Origin: UBA1372 sp964496075
GTDB lineage: Bacteria > Patescibacteriota > Microgenomatia > UBA12405
Length of the DNA: 16,711 nt
NCBI GenBank assembly: GCA_964496075.1
Contig: CAZBXB010000011.1
Location: forward strand, 1-16,711
Reading direction: 5' to 3'
Part shown: positions 1-8,053 of the stretch, in pieces
Layout of the letters: every line of letters starts with the position of its first letter
How positions within the stretch are numbered: position 1 is the stretch's first letter
Made by a program: the position numbers and the translations under genes
The notes under the pieces: model-generated
Told to the model about the DNA's origin: nothing
The model's input: only the letters and a program-made list of their open reading frames with translations
Database searches by the model: none

Positions 1-2
1 GA

Positions 3-140
3 GATTATGGAGATGAAGTCTATTTACTTATAAATTCAGACAGACACTTTCTTGACATTTCAGAATTAAATAAAATGGAAGTAATCAGCTCTTACATCAG
101 ACCGGATAAAACAGAATTAGTTTTGTATAAGTTACTTTAA
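3..140 (+). CDS. C-terminal end of a truncated gene, probably a GT39-like membrane glycosyltransferase
   Basis: An open frame runs from the left edge to a TAA at 138-140 and encodes the last 45 residues of a protein whose start lies outside the window. The tail is soluble, with no membrane segment. It contains a VYLLIN strand and ends ELVLYKLL. A short beta-rich tail ending in a hydrophobic-basic strand resembles the end of the next gene (TYLYRLDKS) and the outward-facing C-terminal domains of PMT/GT39-like proteins. The frame lies 12 bp upstream of the next start on the same strand, so the two are probably co-transcribed. That it is coding is fairly secure; the family assignment is inference from tail similarity and gene order. 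Confidence 0.5.
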   Translation, partial: DYGDEVYLLINSDRHFLDISELNKMEVISSYIRPDKTELVLYKLL

Positions 141-152
141 TCTCAACTTTTT

Positions 153-1385
153 ATGGATAATCCCCATAAGAAAAATTTCATAGTTACAATAATTGTTTTC
201 TCTTTTGTATATCTAATACTCAGGTTATCAGGTATAAGTCACAAAATGACGTATGGTTTAGATCAAGGTCTTCATTTAACGGAAACTTATCGTATGATGC
301 AGACCAAAAAAATTAGTTTGATTGGACCTATGGTTAGCTCTAAAGTATACAATGGTCGTGGTTTTTTTATAGGTGGACAATACTATTATGTCTTAGGTAT
401 ATTAGGAGTAGTCTTAAACTGGAATCCGCTTGCAATTACTGTTTTTTTGATTTTCCTAGATTATTTAATAATTCTTTATTTTATAAACTGGATCAGAAAA
501 AGAACAAATGCCAATATTGCAATCGTTACATTTTTGTTTTTCGCAACCAATAACTTCTTAATAGTCCATAGTCGCTTCTTTTGGAATCCACATTTTTTAT
601 TACCACTATCCATAATTGCTACTGTTGCCATAGACAAATATATTTCAAGTCATAGAAATATCTACTTAGCTTTATCCATTTTTGTTTGGGGAATAGCTAT
701 TAGTTTCCACTATTCAGCTATTCTTTGGCTAATTCCACTCTTTATTATATTTTTTAAGCACAAATTAATAAATATTAAAAATATATTTATTACCTTAATT
801 TTTCTAATTTTAGGAAATTTACCTCTGCTTATTTTTGAACTTAGACATGATTTTTATAATTCAAAAACTTTAATATATGCAATTAGCAACTCATCTCATT
901 CTTTGGCCATCCAACCTCATTATTTGGTTTATCCCTTATTTATTTTTTTACTTATATATTTTTTATATAAAATAAAACAACCCAAACATCTTCTACTATT
1001 ACTGATATTGATAAATTTAATAACAATTAGTATATTTTCTCCCAAACTGCCATACCTTAGTCCTGATAATTGGAATTATCTTGATATAAAAAAGACATTT
1101 AATTTTATTGTTCATGATGGTTGCCCAGATAATTTTAATCTTGCCTCAACAATTGGTGGCGATACTTTAGCATACGATCTTCGGTTCTTACTAATACATC
1201 GTAAATGCCAACCAGCCAATATTGATCAATATTCACAGATAAATACACTATATCTTGTTGCTCCTAAAGATAGAACACCCCATCTGGAAACAGTATGGGA
1301 AGTATCATCATTCAAACCATTTGTTATAAATGAAGTAATACCAATTAACAATTATACTTATTTATACAGATTGGATAAGAGCTAA
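153..1385 (+). CDS. GT39/PMT-like multi-span membrane glycosyltransferase
   Basis: This 410-residue integral membrane protein has a first span at about residues 8-26, followed by an outward loop with GLDQG (35-39). Asp37 is the candidate catalytic acid, as in the first loop of the PMT/ArnT (GT39) fold. The SLIGPM (55-60) and GGQYYY (74-79) region, HSRFFWNP (139-146) and FELRHDF (228-234) are recognisable family signatures. About eight or nine spans follow, then a soluble tail from about 300 to 410. Such enzymes transfer a sugar from a polyprenyl-phosphate donor on the outer face of the membrane. The protein is short for GT39 (often 480-550 residues). ATG at 153 has no Shine-Dalgarno sequence. 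It ends 2 bp before the convergent gene. I saw no CCGG tetranucleotide in it, while most downstream genes have several, so its composition may differ slightly. Substrate unknown. Confidence 0.75.
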   Translation: MDNPHKKNFIVTIIVFSFVYLILRLSGISHKMTYGLDQGLHLTETYRMMQTKKISLIGPMVSSKVYNGRGFFIGGQYYYVLGILGVVLNWNPLAITVFLIFLDYLIILYFINWIRKRTNANIAIVTFLFFATNNFLIVHSRFFWNPHFLLPLSIIATVAIDKYISSHRNIYLALSIFVWGIAISFHYSAILWLIPLFIIFFKHKLINIKNIFITLIFLILGNLPLLIFELRHDFYNSKTLIYAISNSSHSLAIQPHYLVYPLFIFLLIYFLYKIKQPKHLLLLLILINLITISIFSPKLPYLSPDNWNYLDIKKTFNFIVHDGCPDNFNLASTIGGDTLAYDLRFLLIHRKCQPANIDQYSQINTLYLVAPKDRTPHLETVWEVSSFKPFVINEVIPINNYTYLYRLDKS

Positions 1386-1387
1386 AT

Positions 1388-3172
1388 CTATATAACCGAT
1401 ATCGGGGCCGTCATTAACTGGCTATAAATATATAAGACTGTACAAAATATCAGTATAACAATAACTAATCCTTTAATATTTTTATTTATTTTTTTAAATA
1501 AAAGTTTAAGAAAAATAGTCAAACATATCTGTACTACCGGCATAATTAGTAAATATAAATACCAACTAGAATAAATTTGTTCCAGATTAATTCTAAGTAC
1601 AGATTTTGCCAACATATCCAAATCTCGGTAAAATAATCCTGCCTTATCACTTAATCCAATCAAATAAAATTTTTTCCACACAAATCCAATCACGTTTAAA
1701 TCATCTATCTGGCTGTATCTTAATACTGACACTAGATATAGTAACCCAAAACTTAAAATATATAGGCTAAGATCAATGTATTTTGAAATAAACCAAAATA
1801 AACTAAATAGAGACACTACAAGTAAGACTTGACTTAACTGAATATTTGAAAACGTTGGACCAAAAAATATACACCGACTCGCATCACAGTATGATCTAAA
1901 AACCAATAGGCCTGTCATAAGAGATGACAGTGTTACTAAAATAGTCTTAAATGGCTTATTAGACCTCTTAAAAGTAGTTATCACCAAGCCAGTGAACATC
2001 ACTATAAAATAAGGGAAATAACTAACTTCAGTCTTATTAGAAAGTTTAGATAAATCTCTATTTAAAAATTTTTCTTTATCAGCTTTAAAGTAATCTGAAA
2101 AAGCAATTTTTGAATAATTCAATTTTTCGCCCAAACCATCATTTTGACGATAGTCACTGGTGAGTTTCCATTCTTCATCAGCCTCTCCGAATACAATATC
2201 AGGATTGCCATTGGGATATGTATCTTTAAATACCTTTGAATATTGACTCATGGTTAGGCTTTGCAAACCGATACCGTCTATATGCTTAACTTGAGACTCA
2301 TATTCATCCATATATTTATATCCCTCCATACCAGTTTCCATTCCAATGGTAATTTGACCGATTTTATTTCTACAATCCAGATAATAAGATAAAGTATTAT
2401 CAAAATAGTTAAGATCTAGTCCTAAAGACATATAATCATTGGCCTGAAGTGAATAATTTGAACTTGACGATCCTTGACCAAAATAGGCTAAACTCGGATG
2501 TCTTTGGGCCCATTGAATAACCACGGTACCTTGTTTAGTTTTAGCCGGTATCAAAATATTTTTTTCCCAAGGATAATAAGACCAACCCCACCACTGACCC
2601 CAAACTCCATAATTATCGGTAGTTTTCTGGTTAGCCACAATTAAGACAGTTTCGATATCATATTTAGACTCCATATATTGACTGGAATATGAATCAATCC
2701 ACCAAGCGCCGACTGATTTAGGCCAATAACCAAATTTATTTTTAAATTTATAAAATAAAGTATCAATCAACTTTTTTCTATCATTTCTTTCGTAACCCGA
2801 TAAAAATACAACATTGGGAAAATACCACTCTTGTCCTTGTTTATAATAAACACCGGCATCTCTGGCCAGATTTTCTGATATTTCCAAAAATAGTCCTATT
2901 TCATCGTCTTTGCTATTTCTTAAAAAAGACACCAATTCCTTATCATCCAAAACTTCATATTGAATCAGCCAGGTGGCACTATAACCATATTCAGACAAAA
3001 CTCTCTTTTGAGACAGTATTGGTTCCAGGCTTTGGTCATCCCAAAGTAGTCTATCTCTAACTGGATTGACAAAAGTAACAATTCTATTGTCACAATCGTA
3101 GGCTAGGACTTTAACCGGAAAACAAATGTATACTACTACAAACAGTAATAATAATTTCCCAAAAAAACGCAT
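1388..3172 (-). CDS. Exported NodB/deacetylase-like domain protein with C-terminal membrane domain
   Basis: This 594-residue protein is the only minus-strand gene here. ATG at 3172 is preferred over an upstream TTG at 3208, because it gives a clean signal peptide (MRFFGK, a hydrophobic core, then KVLA before Tyr25) and avoids overlap with the divergent gene. The exported part (25-380) follows the order of a polysaccharide-deacetylase fold: strand TFVNPVRDR (33-41), ATWLIQY (66-72) where NodB proteins have ATFFV, EIGLFLEIS (91-99) where they have HEIGxHxxxH, and a GYWPKSVGAWW segment (148-158) matching the G-x-x-P third motif. The TFDD aspartates and the HxxxH histidines are absent. A second conserved-looking segment, IGMETGMEG, is at 276-284. 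About six membrane spans fill 386-585. It could trim or recognise surface glycan, or be a pseudoenzyme. The fold is inferred; activity is unknown. Confidence 0.6.
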   Translation of the reverse strand: MRFFGKLLLLFVVVYICFPVKVLAYDCDNRIVTFVNPVRDRLLWDDQSLEPILSQKRVLSEYGYSATWLIQYEVLDDKELVSFLRNSKDDEIGLFLEISENLARDAGVYYKQGQEWYFPNVVFLSGYERNDRKKLIDTLFYKFKNKFGYWPKSVGAWWIDSYSSQYMESKYDIETVLIVANQKTTDNYGVWGQWWGWSYYPWEKNILIPAKTKQGTVVIQWAQRHPSLAYFGQGSSSSNYSLQANDYMSLGLDLNYFDNTLSYYLDCRNKIGQITIGMETGMEGYKYMDEYESQVKHIDGIGLQSLTMSQYSKVFKDTYPNGNPDIVFGEADEEWKLTSDYRQNDGLGEKLNYSKIAFSDYFKADKEKFLNRDLSKLSNKTEVSYFPYFIVMFTGLVITTFKRSNKPFKTILVTLSSLMTGLLVFRSYCDASRCIFFGPTFSNIQLSQVLLVVSLFSLFWFISKYIDLSLYILSFGLLYLVSVLRYSQIDDLNVIGFVWKKFYLIGLSDKAGLFYRDLDMLAKSVLRINLEQIYSSWYLYLLIMPVVQICLTIFLKLLFKKINKNIKGLVIVILIFCTVLYIYSQLMTAPISVI

Positions 3173-3198
3173 AATTGATATTATAATTATAATCGCCA
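3173..3198. promoter_or_regulatory. Divergent promoter region with overlapping -10 boxes
   Basis: The 26 bp between the two divergent ATG codons contain TATAATTATAAT at 3182-3193. On the plus strand, TATAAT at 3188-3193 lies 5 nt before the ATG at 3199. On the minus strand, TATAAT (3185 down to 3180) lies 7 nt before the ATG at 3172; a second minus-strand copy spans 3191 to 3186. At usual -10 to start-site spacing, transcription would begin at or within a base or two of both ATGs, giving leaderless mRNAs. No good TTGACA -35 box is seen for the plus strand; a weak TTGGTT lies at the right distance for the minus strand (3208-3203). The sequence is AT-rich, so chance matches are possible, but the double placement is striking. 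Confidence 0.5.
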
Positions 3199-4944
3199 AT
3201 GAAACCAAATATATCTTCTAAATTTAGATTAGTCCTTTTACTTCTGCTTATCATTCCAACTTTTGCCACGCTTCTTAAGCCTGGTTACTACAACATGCAT
3301 GATGATATGCAAATGGTTCGTCAATTAGAGCTAGAAAAATGTATTGAGGATGGCCAAATACCCTGTCGTTGGTCACCCGATTTGGGCTATGAATATGGAT
3401 ATCCATTATTTAACTTTTATCCACCATTGCCTTATATTGTTGGTCAAACCTTTAGAACCTTAGGTTTTTCCTTTATGTGGTCTGTCAAACTTACTGCAGT
3501 CGTACAAACCATAGCTACCTCAATTTCAATGTATTTGCTAGCTTCTTATCTATTTGGGCCTACTGCTGGCATAATATCCGCCTTATTTTATTCTTACGCT
3601 CCATACCACGCCGTCAACATATATGTTCGCGGTGCCATGAATGAAGCCTGGGCTTCAGTTTTTTTCCCACTTATATTTTTGTTTATTAAAAAAATTGTTG
3701 ATAAAAAATATTCAGATTGGACGGTAATATTCTTATCCTTATCGATCTTTGGTTTAATGCTGTCACATAATCCAATGCTATTTGTTTTTGTACTTTTTTC
3801 TGTCCCATGGACAATATTTTGTTTATGGCAAAAACATAAATATTTTAAATTAATTCTTAAGCAAACAAATACATTTATTAATTTAATTAAGTCTGCACTG
3901 ATAGCTTTAGCCTTAGCTGCTTTTTACACTTTACCTGTTATTTTCGAAAGCTCATTAACAAAGATTGAGACCATGTTTCAGGGTTACTATAATTACGAGG
4001 TTCATTTCGTCGGTCTTTATCAGCTGTTCATTAGTAACTTTTGGGGTGATGGCGCTTCGGTTTGGGGTACAGAGGACGGTATGCCTTTTATGACCGGTTA
4101 TCTCCATTGGGCCATCCCTCTTTTGGCTTTAGTCTTAATTATCTATTCAAAGATCAAAAATACAAAAACGACCAAGTCTGTAGTTAAAAAAATCAACACC
4201 AATCTTTTTATAATTTTTCTGGCAATTTTTGCATCATTTCTTTGTCATCCCAGATCAATTTTTATATGGAAATTATTATCACCAATTCAAAAAATCCAAT
4301 TTCCTTGGAGGTTTTTAAACTTATCTTCCTTCTTTTTTTCTTTATCAGCCGGTTTGTCATTACACTATATCTTAGGCAAGTTAAAGTTTAAAAAATATAT
4401 TTTTCTTTTTTATGTTTCAATAATTGGCACTCTAATATATATAAATCTGAACTACTTTAAACCAATCACCAGTGGACCATTAACTGATGAACAAAAGTTT
4501 TCCGGCTTAGCTTGGTCAAACCAAACTACTTCGGGTATATATGATTACTTACCCAATACCGCCAGAATTGCCCCACTTTCAAAAGCTGATTTTGTTGTTG
4601 ATAATATTTCACCACCAACTTCAGCTGAAATTTACGGAGCCAAGAAGGGGACCGATTGGCTATTTTTTAATGCTAATGTTTCATCTCCGTCAACTATCAT
4701 TATAGCCCAACTATATTTCCCAAATTTTAAAATATACGACTTTGGTAAGCCGGTTGACTTTCAAATCGAACCGGAATTCGGTCGTATGGTGCTAGATTTA
4801 CCGGTCGGAAATCATCAGATTTACATAAAACTTAGAAATACGCCCGTTCGAAACATTTCTAACCTTATATCTCTTCTAAGCTGGACCAGTCTTAGTTTTT
4901 ATATGATCAAGTCATATGCTCAAAAAAGATCTAACAAACATTAA
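3199..4944 (+). CDS. Membrane protein with PTPS-related domain, GT-C-like
   Basis: This 581-residue multi-span protein resembles the bacterial membrane family annotated as '6-pyruvoyl-tetrahydropterin synthase-related domain'. That name is historical and does not imply pterin chemistry. After a first span (10-27) there is an outward loop with HDD (34-36), then YGYPLFNFYPPLPY (66-79) and RGAMNE (144-149), which are the best family signatures. Around ten spans are followed by a soluble beta-rich domain (about 418-550) and a last hydrophobic segment (about 555-575). The acidic pair in the first loop is placed like the catalytic acid of GT-C glycosyltransferases, so a lipid-phosphosugar-dependent transferase is likely, but this is inference. 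It is the first gene of the long plus-strand run and appears leaderless. It overlaps the next gene by 29 bp. Confidence 0.7.
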   Translation: MKPNISSKFRLVLLLLLIIPTFATLLKPGYYNMHDDMQMVRQLELEKCIEDGQIPCRWSPDLGYEYGYPLFNFYPPLPYIVGQTFRTLGFSFMWSVKLTAVVQTIATSISMYLLASYLFGPTAGIISALFYSYAPYHAVNIYVRGAMNEAWASVFFPLIFLFIKKIVDKKYSDWTVIFLSLSIFGLMLSHNPMLFVFVLFSVPWTIFCLWQKHKYFKLILKQTNTFINLIKSALIALALAAFYTLPVIFESSLTKIETMFQGYYNYEVHFVGLYQLFISNFWGDGASVWGTEDGMPFMTGYLHWAIPLLALVLIIYSKIKNTKTTKSVVKKINTNLFIIFLAIFASFLCHPRSIFIWKLLSPIQKIQFPWRFLNLSSFFFSLSAGLSLHYILGKLKFKKYIFLFYVSIIGTLIYINLNYFKPITSGPLTDEQKFSGLAWSNQTTSGIYDYLPNTARIAPLSKADFVVDNISPPTSAEIYGAKKGTDWLFFNANVSSPSTIIIAQLYFPNFKIYDFGKPVDFQIEPEFGRMVLDLPVGNHQIYIKLRNTPVRNISNLISLLSWTSLSFYMIKSYAQKRSNKH

Positions 4945-6373
4945 AAGAAGTTCAACCGTTGGTGTCATTTCGCTGTCTATTAGAAACTTACTTATACAGT
5001 CAATTTCTGCCATTGGCTATTTTCTACTGACCTATTTTATGGGTGTGGCCGAAGCTGGCCTATTCGATATTACCAACGAAATAGTTAGTATTTTTGGTTA
5101 CTTTTCTGATTTGGGTTTTGTGGCCGCTTTAATTCAAAAAAAATCCAAACCAAAAAAATCTCAACTACGAACAGCTTTTACATTTCAGCAAATTGTTGTA
5201 TTTATTAGTTTATTGCTTGTCTATTTCAACTTTCCTTCCATAAAAAATAATCGTGGATATGGACCAAAAGAAACTTGGCTGTTAGCCGCTCTTTGTTTTT
5301 CATTTTTTACTTCTTCCCTTCGAACTATCCCCTCAGTCTTACTGGAAAGAAATTTAAGATTTAAAACAATTTCAATCATCGCCATCATAGAAAATCTTAT
5401 TTATTATATTATTGCCGTTTCTTTAGCCTACTTTGGTTTTGGCTCTTATTCATATGTTATTGCTATTTTTGTCAGAAGTATTTTTTCACTGATTGCCTAT
5501 TATTCTGTTTCTCCTTGGCCGGTTGGTATAAGTTTATCGCTAAAATCTGCCAAAAAACTTTTTACTTTTGGTATTCCATACCAGGCCAATTCAATAATTG
5601 CCATGGTCAAAGATCGTTTTAGTAACGTTTTTGTGGCCGGTATCATTGGACGCCTTAACTACGGCTTACTCAGTTGGGGTCAAAAAATACCACGATATGC
5701 CTTAAGTCTGATGGATGCAGTTATGAAAGTTACTTTTCCGGCTCTATCCAGACTCCAAAACAATAAAGAGCTTGTCAAGAAGTATCTTCAAAAAAGTATC
5801 TATTTTATTGCTCTTTTATCTTTTCCCCTTTTGGCCGGATCAGCTTTAGTTTCAGAAAACATTATCAATCTTATTCCAAAATATACCAAGTGGCTCGGTG
5901 CCATTCCCTCACTTTACGTCTTTTCGATAACCTTTGCCATATCATCAATCACCACACCGCTTACCAATGCTTTTAACGCTACCGGTAAAATTACACTTAC
6001 CACCAGACTAATGATTATGTGGACAGCCCTTACCTGGTTACTTTTACCGCCTCTAAGCATATACATGGGCTTGTCTGGTGCTCTTTTAGCTAATTTATTG
6101 ATAAATACTAGTTCTTTCTATGTCTGGTATTTAGCTAATAAAAACTTTGGACTATCAATTTTCAAAACTATTTTAACTCCACTAATTTCAACTCTGGTCA
6201 TGATGTCAATTATTCTATTAATAGATTCTGTATATATGCCTACCAAACTTATCAATCTGGTCATTTTAAAGATTGTTTTTGGAGCCGCTATTTATATCGC
6301 CAGTCAATTATTAATGTCCAAAAAACAAATCTTTTGGTATGTCGATCAAATCAAAGACCTCAAAAACAAGTAA
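4916..6373 (+). CDS. Wzx-type polysaccharide/lipid-linked oligosaccharide flippase
   Basis: This 485-residue protein has the character of the MOP-superfamily flippases (Polysacc_synt type, WzxC-like). It has a cytoplasmic basic N-terminus (LKKDLTNIKRSS) and a first span with RNLLIQ (23-28). It also has AGLFDITNEI (47-56), FSDLGFVAALIQKK (63-76) and LLERNLRFK (142-150), which are characteristic of this family, and about 12-14 spans in two halves. It would carry an undecaprenyl-type lipid-linked oligosaccharide from the inner to the outer leaflet, linking the cytoplasmic GT2/GT4 enzymes downstream to the outward-acting membrane transferases around it. The start at 4916 lies 29 bp inside the previous gene with no Shine-Dalgarno sequence, suggesting translational coupling. 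The substrate cannot be predicted. Confidence 0.85.
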   Translation: MLKKDLTNIKRSSTVGVISLSIRNLLIQSISAIGYFLLTYFMGVAEAGLFDITNEIVSIFGYFSDLGFVAALIQKKSKPKKSQLRTAFTFQQIVVFISLLLVYFNFPSIKNNRGYGPKETWLLAALCFSFFTSSLRTIPSVLLERNLRFKTISIIAIIENLIYYIIAVSLAYFGFGSYSYVIAIFVRSIFSLIAYYSVSPWPVGISLSLKSAKKLFTFGIPYQANSIIAMVKDRFSNVFVAGIIGRLNYGLLSWGQKIPRYALSLMDAVMKVTFPALSRLQNNKELVKKYLQKSIYFIALLSFPLLAGSALVSENIINLIPKYTKWLGAIPSLYVFSITFAISSITTPLTNAFNATGKITLTTRLMIMWTALTWLLLPPLSIYMGLSGALLANLLINTSSFYVWYLANKNFGLSIFKTILTPLISTLVMMSIILLIDSVYMPTKLINLVILKIVFGAAIYIASQLLMSKKQIFWYVDQIKDLKNK

Positions 6374-8042
6374 AAATTTTTTATACACAAGTATAATCAC
6401 GCTGTTTTGTTTAGTATTTTTATTAGCCACATTCCTAAGTGGTCTTAAATATTCTTTTGGTTATGGCTTTTGGAACGCTCATGGCCACGACGCCATTTGG
6501 CACCTGGCAGTTAGCAACCAAACCCTAATCTCATTACCACCAGCCAATCCGGTCTTTTCGGGCCACAAACTAACCGGCTATCATTGGGGATATGATTTTT
6601 TACTTCAAGTTGTTCATCTTGTCACCGAAATTCCAACCATTAATCTATATTTTCAAGTAATACCGGTTATTATTACTATCCTTATTGCTTATTTTTCTTT
6701 TAAACTCAAAAAGACAAAGCTATCTGGCCTCCTTTTTGTTTTTTTAAACTTTTTTGCAGGATCACTTGGTTATCTTGTTACTCTTTATAAAGAAGGCAAT
6801 ATTGGTGGAGAATCAATCTTTTGGTCAATGCAGTCAATCTCAACTCTCATCAATCCACCCTACGCTTTATCACTTGTAATACTTTTATCAACTCTATATT
6901 TTTGGCAAAAAAATAAATACCACCCTTCCACACCAAAGGCAATATTGTTGGGAATATTTCTAGGCTTAACTACAATTATCAAAATATATGCCACCATCGT
7001 TATCGGTTTAGGCTTTTCTCTTTTATTTTTATACCAAAAAATCAAACATTCAAAACAAGCCGTTTCAACATTTTGGCTTTGTATTTCAATGGCAATTACA
7101 TCAGGCCTACTTTTATTGCTAATAGGCATCAATAACACAAGCTTAATATTTAAACCCTTTTGGTTTATTAACTCACTGATTGATTCATACGACAAACTAT
7201 ATTTACCAAAGATTTCAGCCTTAAGATTCAACATCAGTCAAGCTGGTCCAAGTTTAAAGTGGATAGTACTACTGGCGATACAGCTTTTGTCCTTTGTTGT
7301 CTTTTTGCTGGGTAATTTGGGTACAAGAATATTTGCCCTTCTGTCGGTCACCAAAAAAGTCAAATCCAAAAAAACCACCCACCTTGACAGTCTGTTTTTA
7401 TTTGCTTCAATTATCGCCATATTAATCCCCACCCTATTTATTCAATCAGGCACTGCTTGGAATACTATTCAATTCTTCTATTATTTTCTAATTATCGCCA
7501 ATTACTATTTTGCCGACTACCTGGAATCATTGCTAAATTATAAAAAATACCTTATATTTACGGTCATTATTATCTTAACCGTTCCCACCACCATAGCTAC
7601 CATCAGATCTTTTATCGGTTTCCCTCCACCATCAGCATTACCCAACAAAGAAATTCAAGCTTTACAGTTTCTTAAAGATCAGCCGGACGGTATAGTTTTA
7701 ACTTATCCATTTGATCCTTATCAAACTAAACCGGATACCCCCATTCCCTTGTTCATTTATGAAACAACGGCTTATGTGTCCGCTTTTTCAGAAAAAATCA
7801 GTTTTCTGGAAGATTACGTTAATCTTAGTATTACCGGTTTCGATTGGCAACAGAGACTTGCCCAAGTAAACCAATTTTTTAAAGACGATAACCAATATCA
7901 ACAGGTGGGTTTCCTTCTAAACAACAATATTGACTATATTTATTTAAACCAACCGCATCAAACAATTAATCCACAAATCGGCCACCAACTGGAATCAATA
8001 TACGACCAAGACGGTATGACTATCTATAAAGTCTTAAAATGA
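6339..8042 (+). CDS. Multi-span membrane protein, probable GT-C-type glycosyltransferase of unassigned family
   Basis: This 567-residue protein starts with a Ser/Thr/Lys-rich cytoplasmic tail (MSIKSKTSKTSK) and a first span at 14-34. The next loop contains HDAIWH (50-55) and, further on, SGHKLTGYHWGYD (74-86). Asp51, His55, His82 and Asp86 are good candidates for the active site. About nine or ten further spans are followed by a soluble C-terminal domain from about 427 to 567, with a NLSITGFDW element (495-503) and an IDYIY strand. Architecture and context point to a GT-C enzyme or an O-antigen polymerase/ligase-like role. I do not recognise a named family with confidence. The start lies 35 bp inside the flippase gene, the longest overlap here, and no Shine-Dalgarno sequence precedes it. 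Confidence 0.65.
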   Translation: MSIKSKTSKTSKNFLYTSIITLFCLVFLLATFLSGLKYSFGYGFWNAHGHDAIWHLAVSNQTLISLPPANPVFSGHKLTGYHWGYDFLLQVVHLVTEIPTINLYFQVIPVIITILIAYFSFKLKKTKLSGLLFVFLNFFAGSLGYLVTLYKEGNIGGESIFWSMQSISTLINPPYALSLVILLSTLYFWQKNKYHPSTPKAILLGIFLGLTTIIKIYATIVIGLGFSLLFLYQKIKHSKQAVSTFWLCISMAITSGLLLLLIGINNTSLIFKPFWFINSLIDSYDKLYLPKISALRFNISQAGPSLKWIVLLAIQLLSFVVFLLGNLGTRIFALLSVTKKVKSKKTTHLDSLFLFASIIAILIPTLFIQSGTAWNTIQFFYYFLIIANYYFADYLESLLNYKKYLIFTVIIILTVPTTIATIRSFIGFPPPSALPNKEIQALQFLKDQPDGIVLTYPFDPYQTKPDTPIPLFIYETTAYVSAFSEKISFLEDYVNLSITGFDWQQRLAQVNQFFKDDNQYQQVGFLLNNNIDYIYLNQPHQTINPQIGHQLESIYDQDGMTIYKVLK

Positions 8043-8053
8043 TAAACTAAACC

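Noticed and set aside
126..141. TATAAG and TTTAAT as possible -10 boxes for the gene at 153
   Set aside because: No -35 match was found, the spacing to the start is not distinctive, and the previous gene ends only 12 bp upstream, so co-transcription is the simpler reading.
1396..1405. Perfect palindrome CCGATATCGG at the convergent gene ends, considered as a terminator
   Set aside because: It has no loop and no following T run in either direction, and it lies inside the coding end of the minus-strand gene.
3173..3208. TTG start at 3208 for the minus-strand gene
   Set aside because: It would add twelve residues, mostly hydrophobic, before an otherwise standard signal peptide, run through the promoter region and overlap the divergent gene; ATG at 3172 is better.
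6860..7234. Open frame of 124 codons on the minus strand
   Set aside because: It lies wholly inside the well-supported membrane protein gene at 6339-8042, has no recognisable motif, and its composition is that expected of an antisense shadow.
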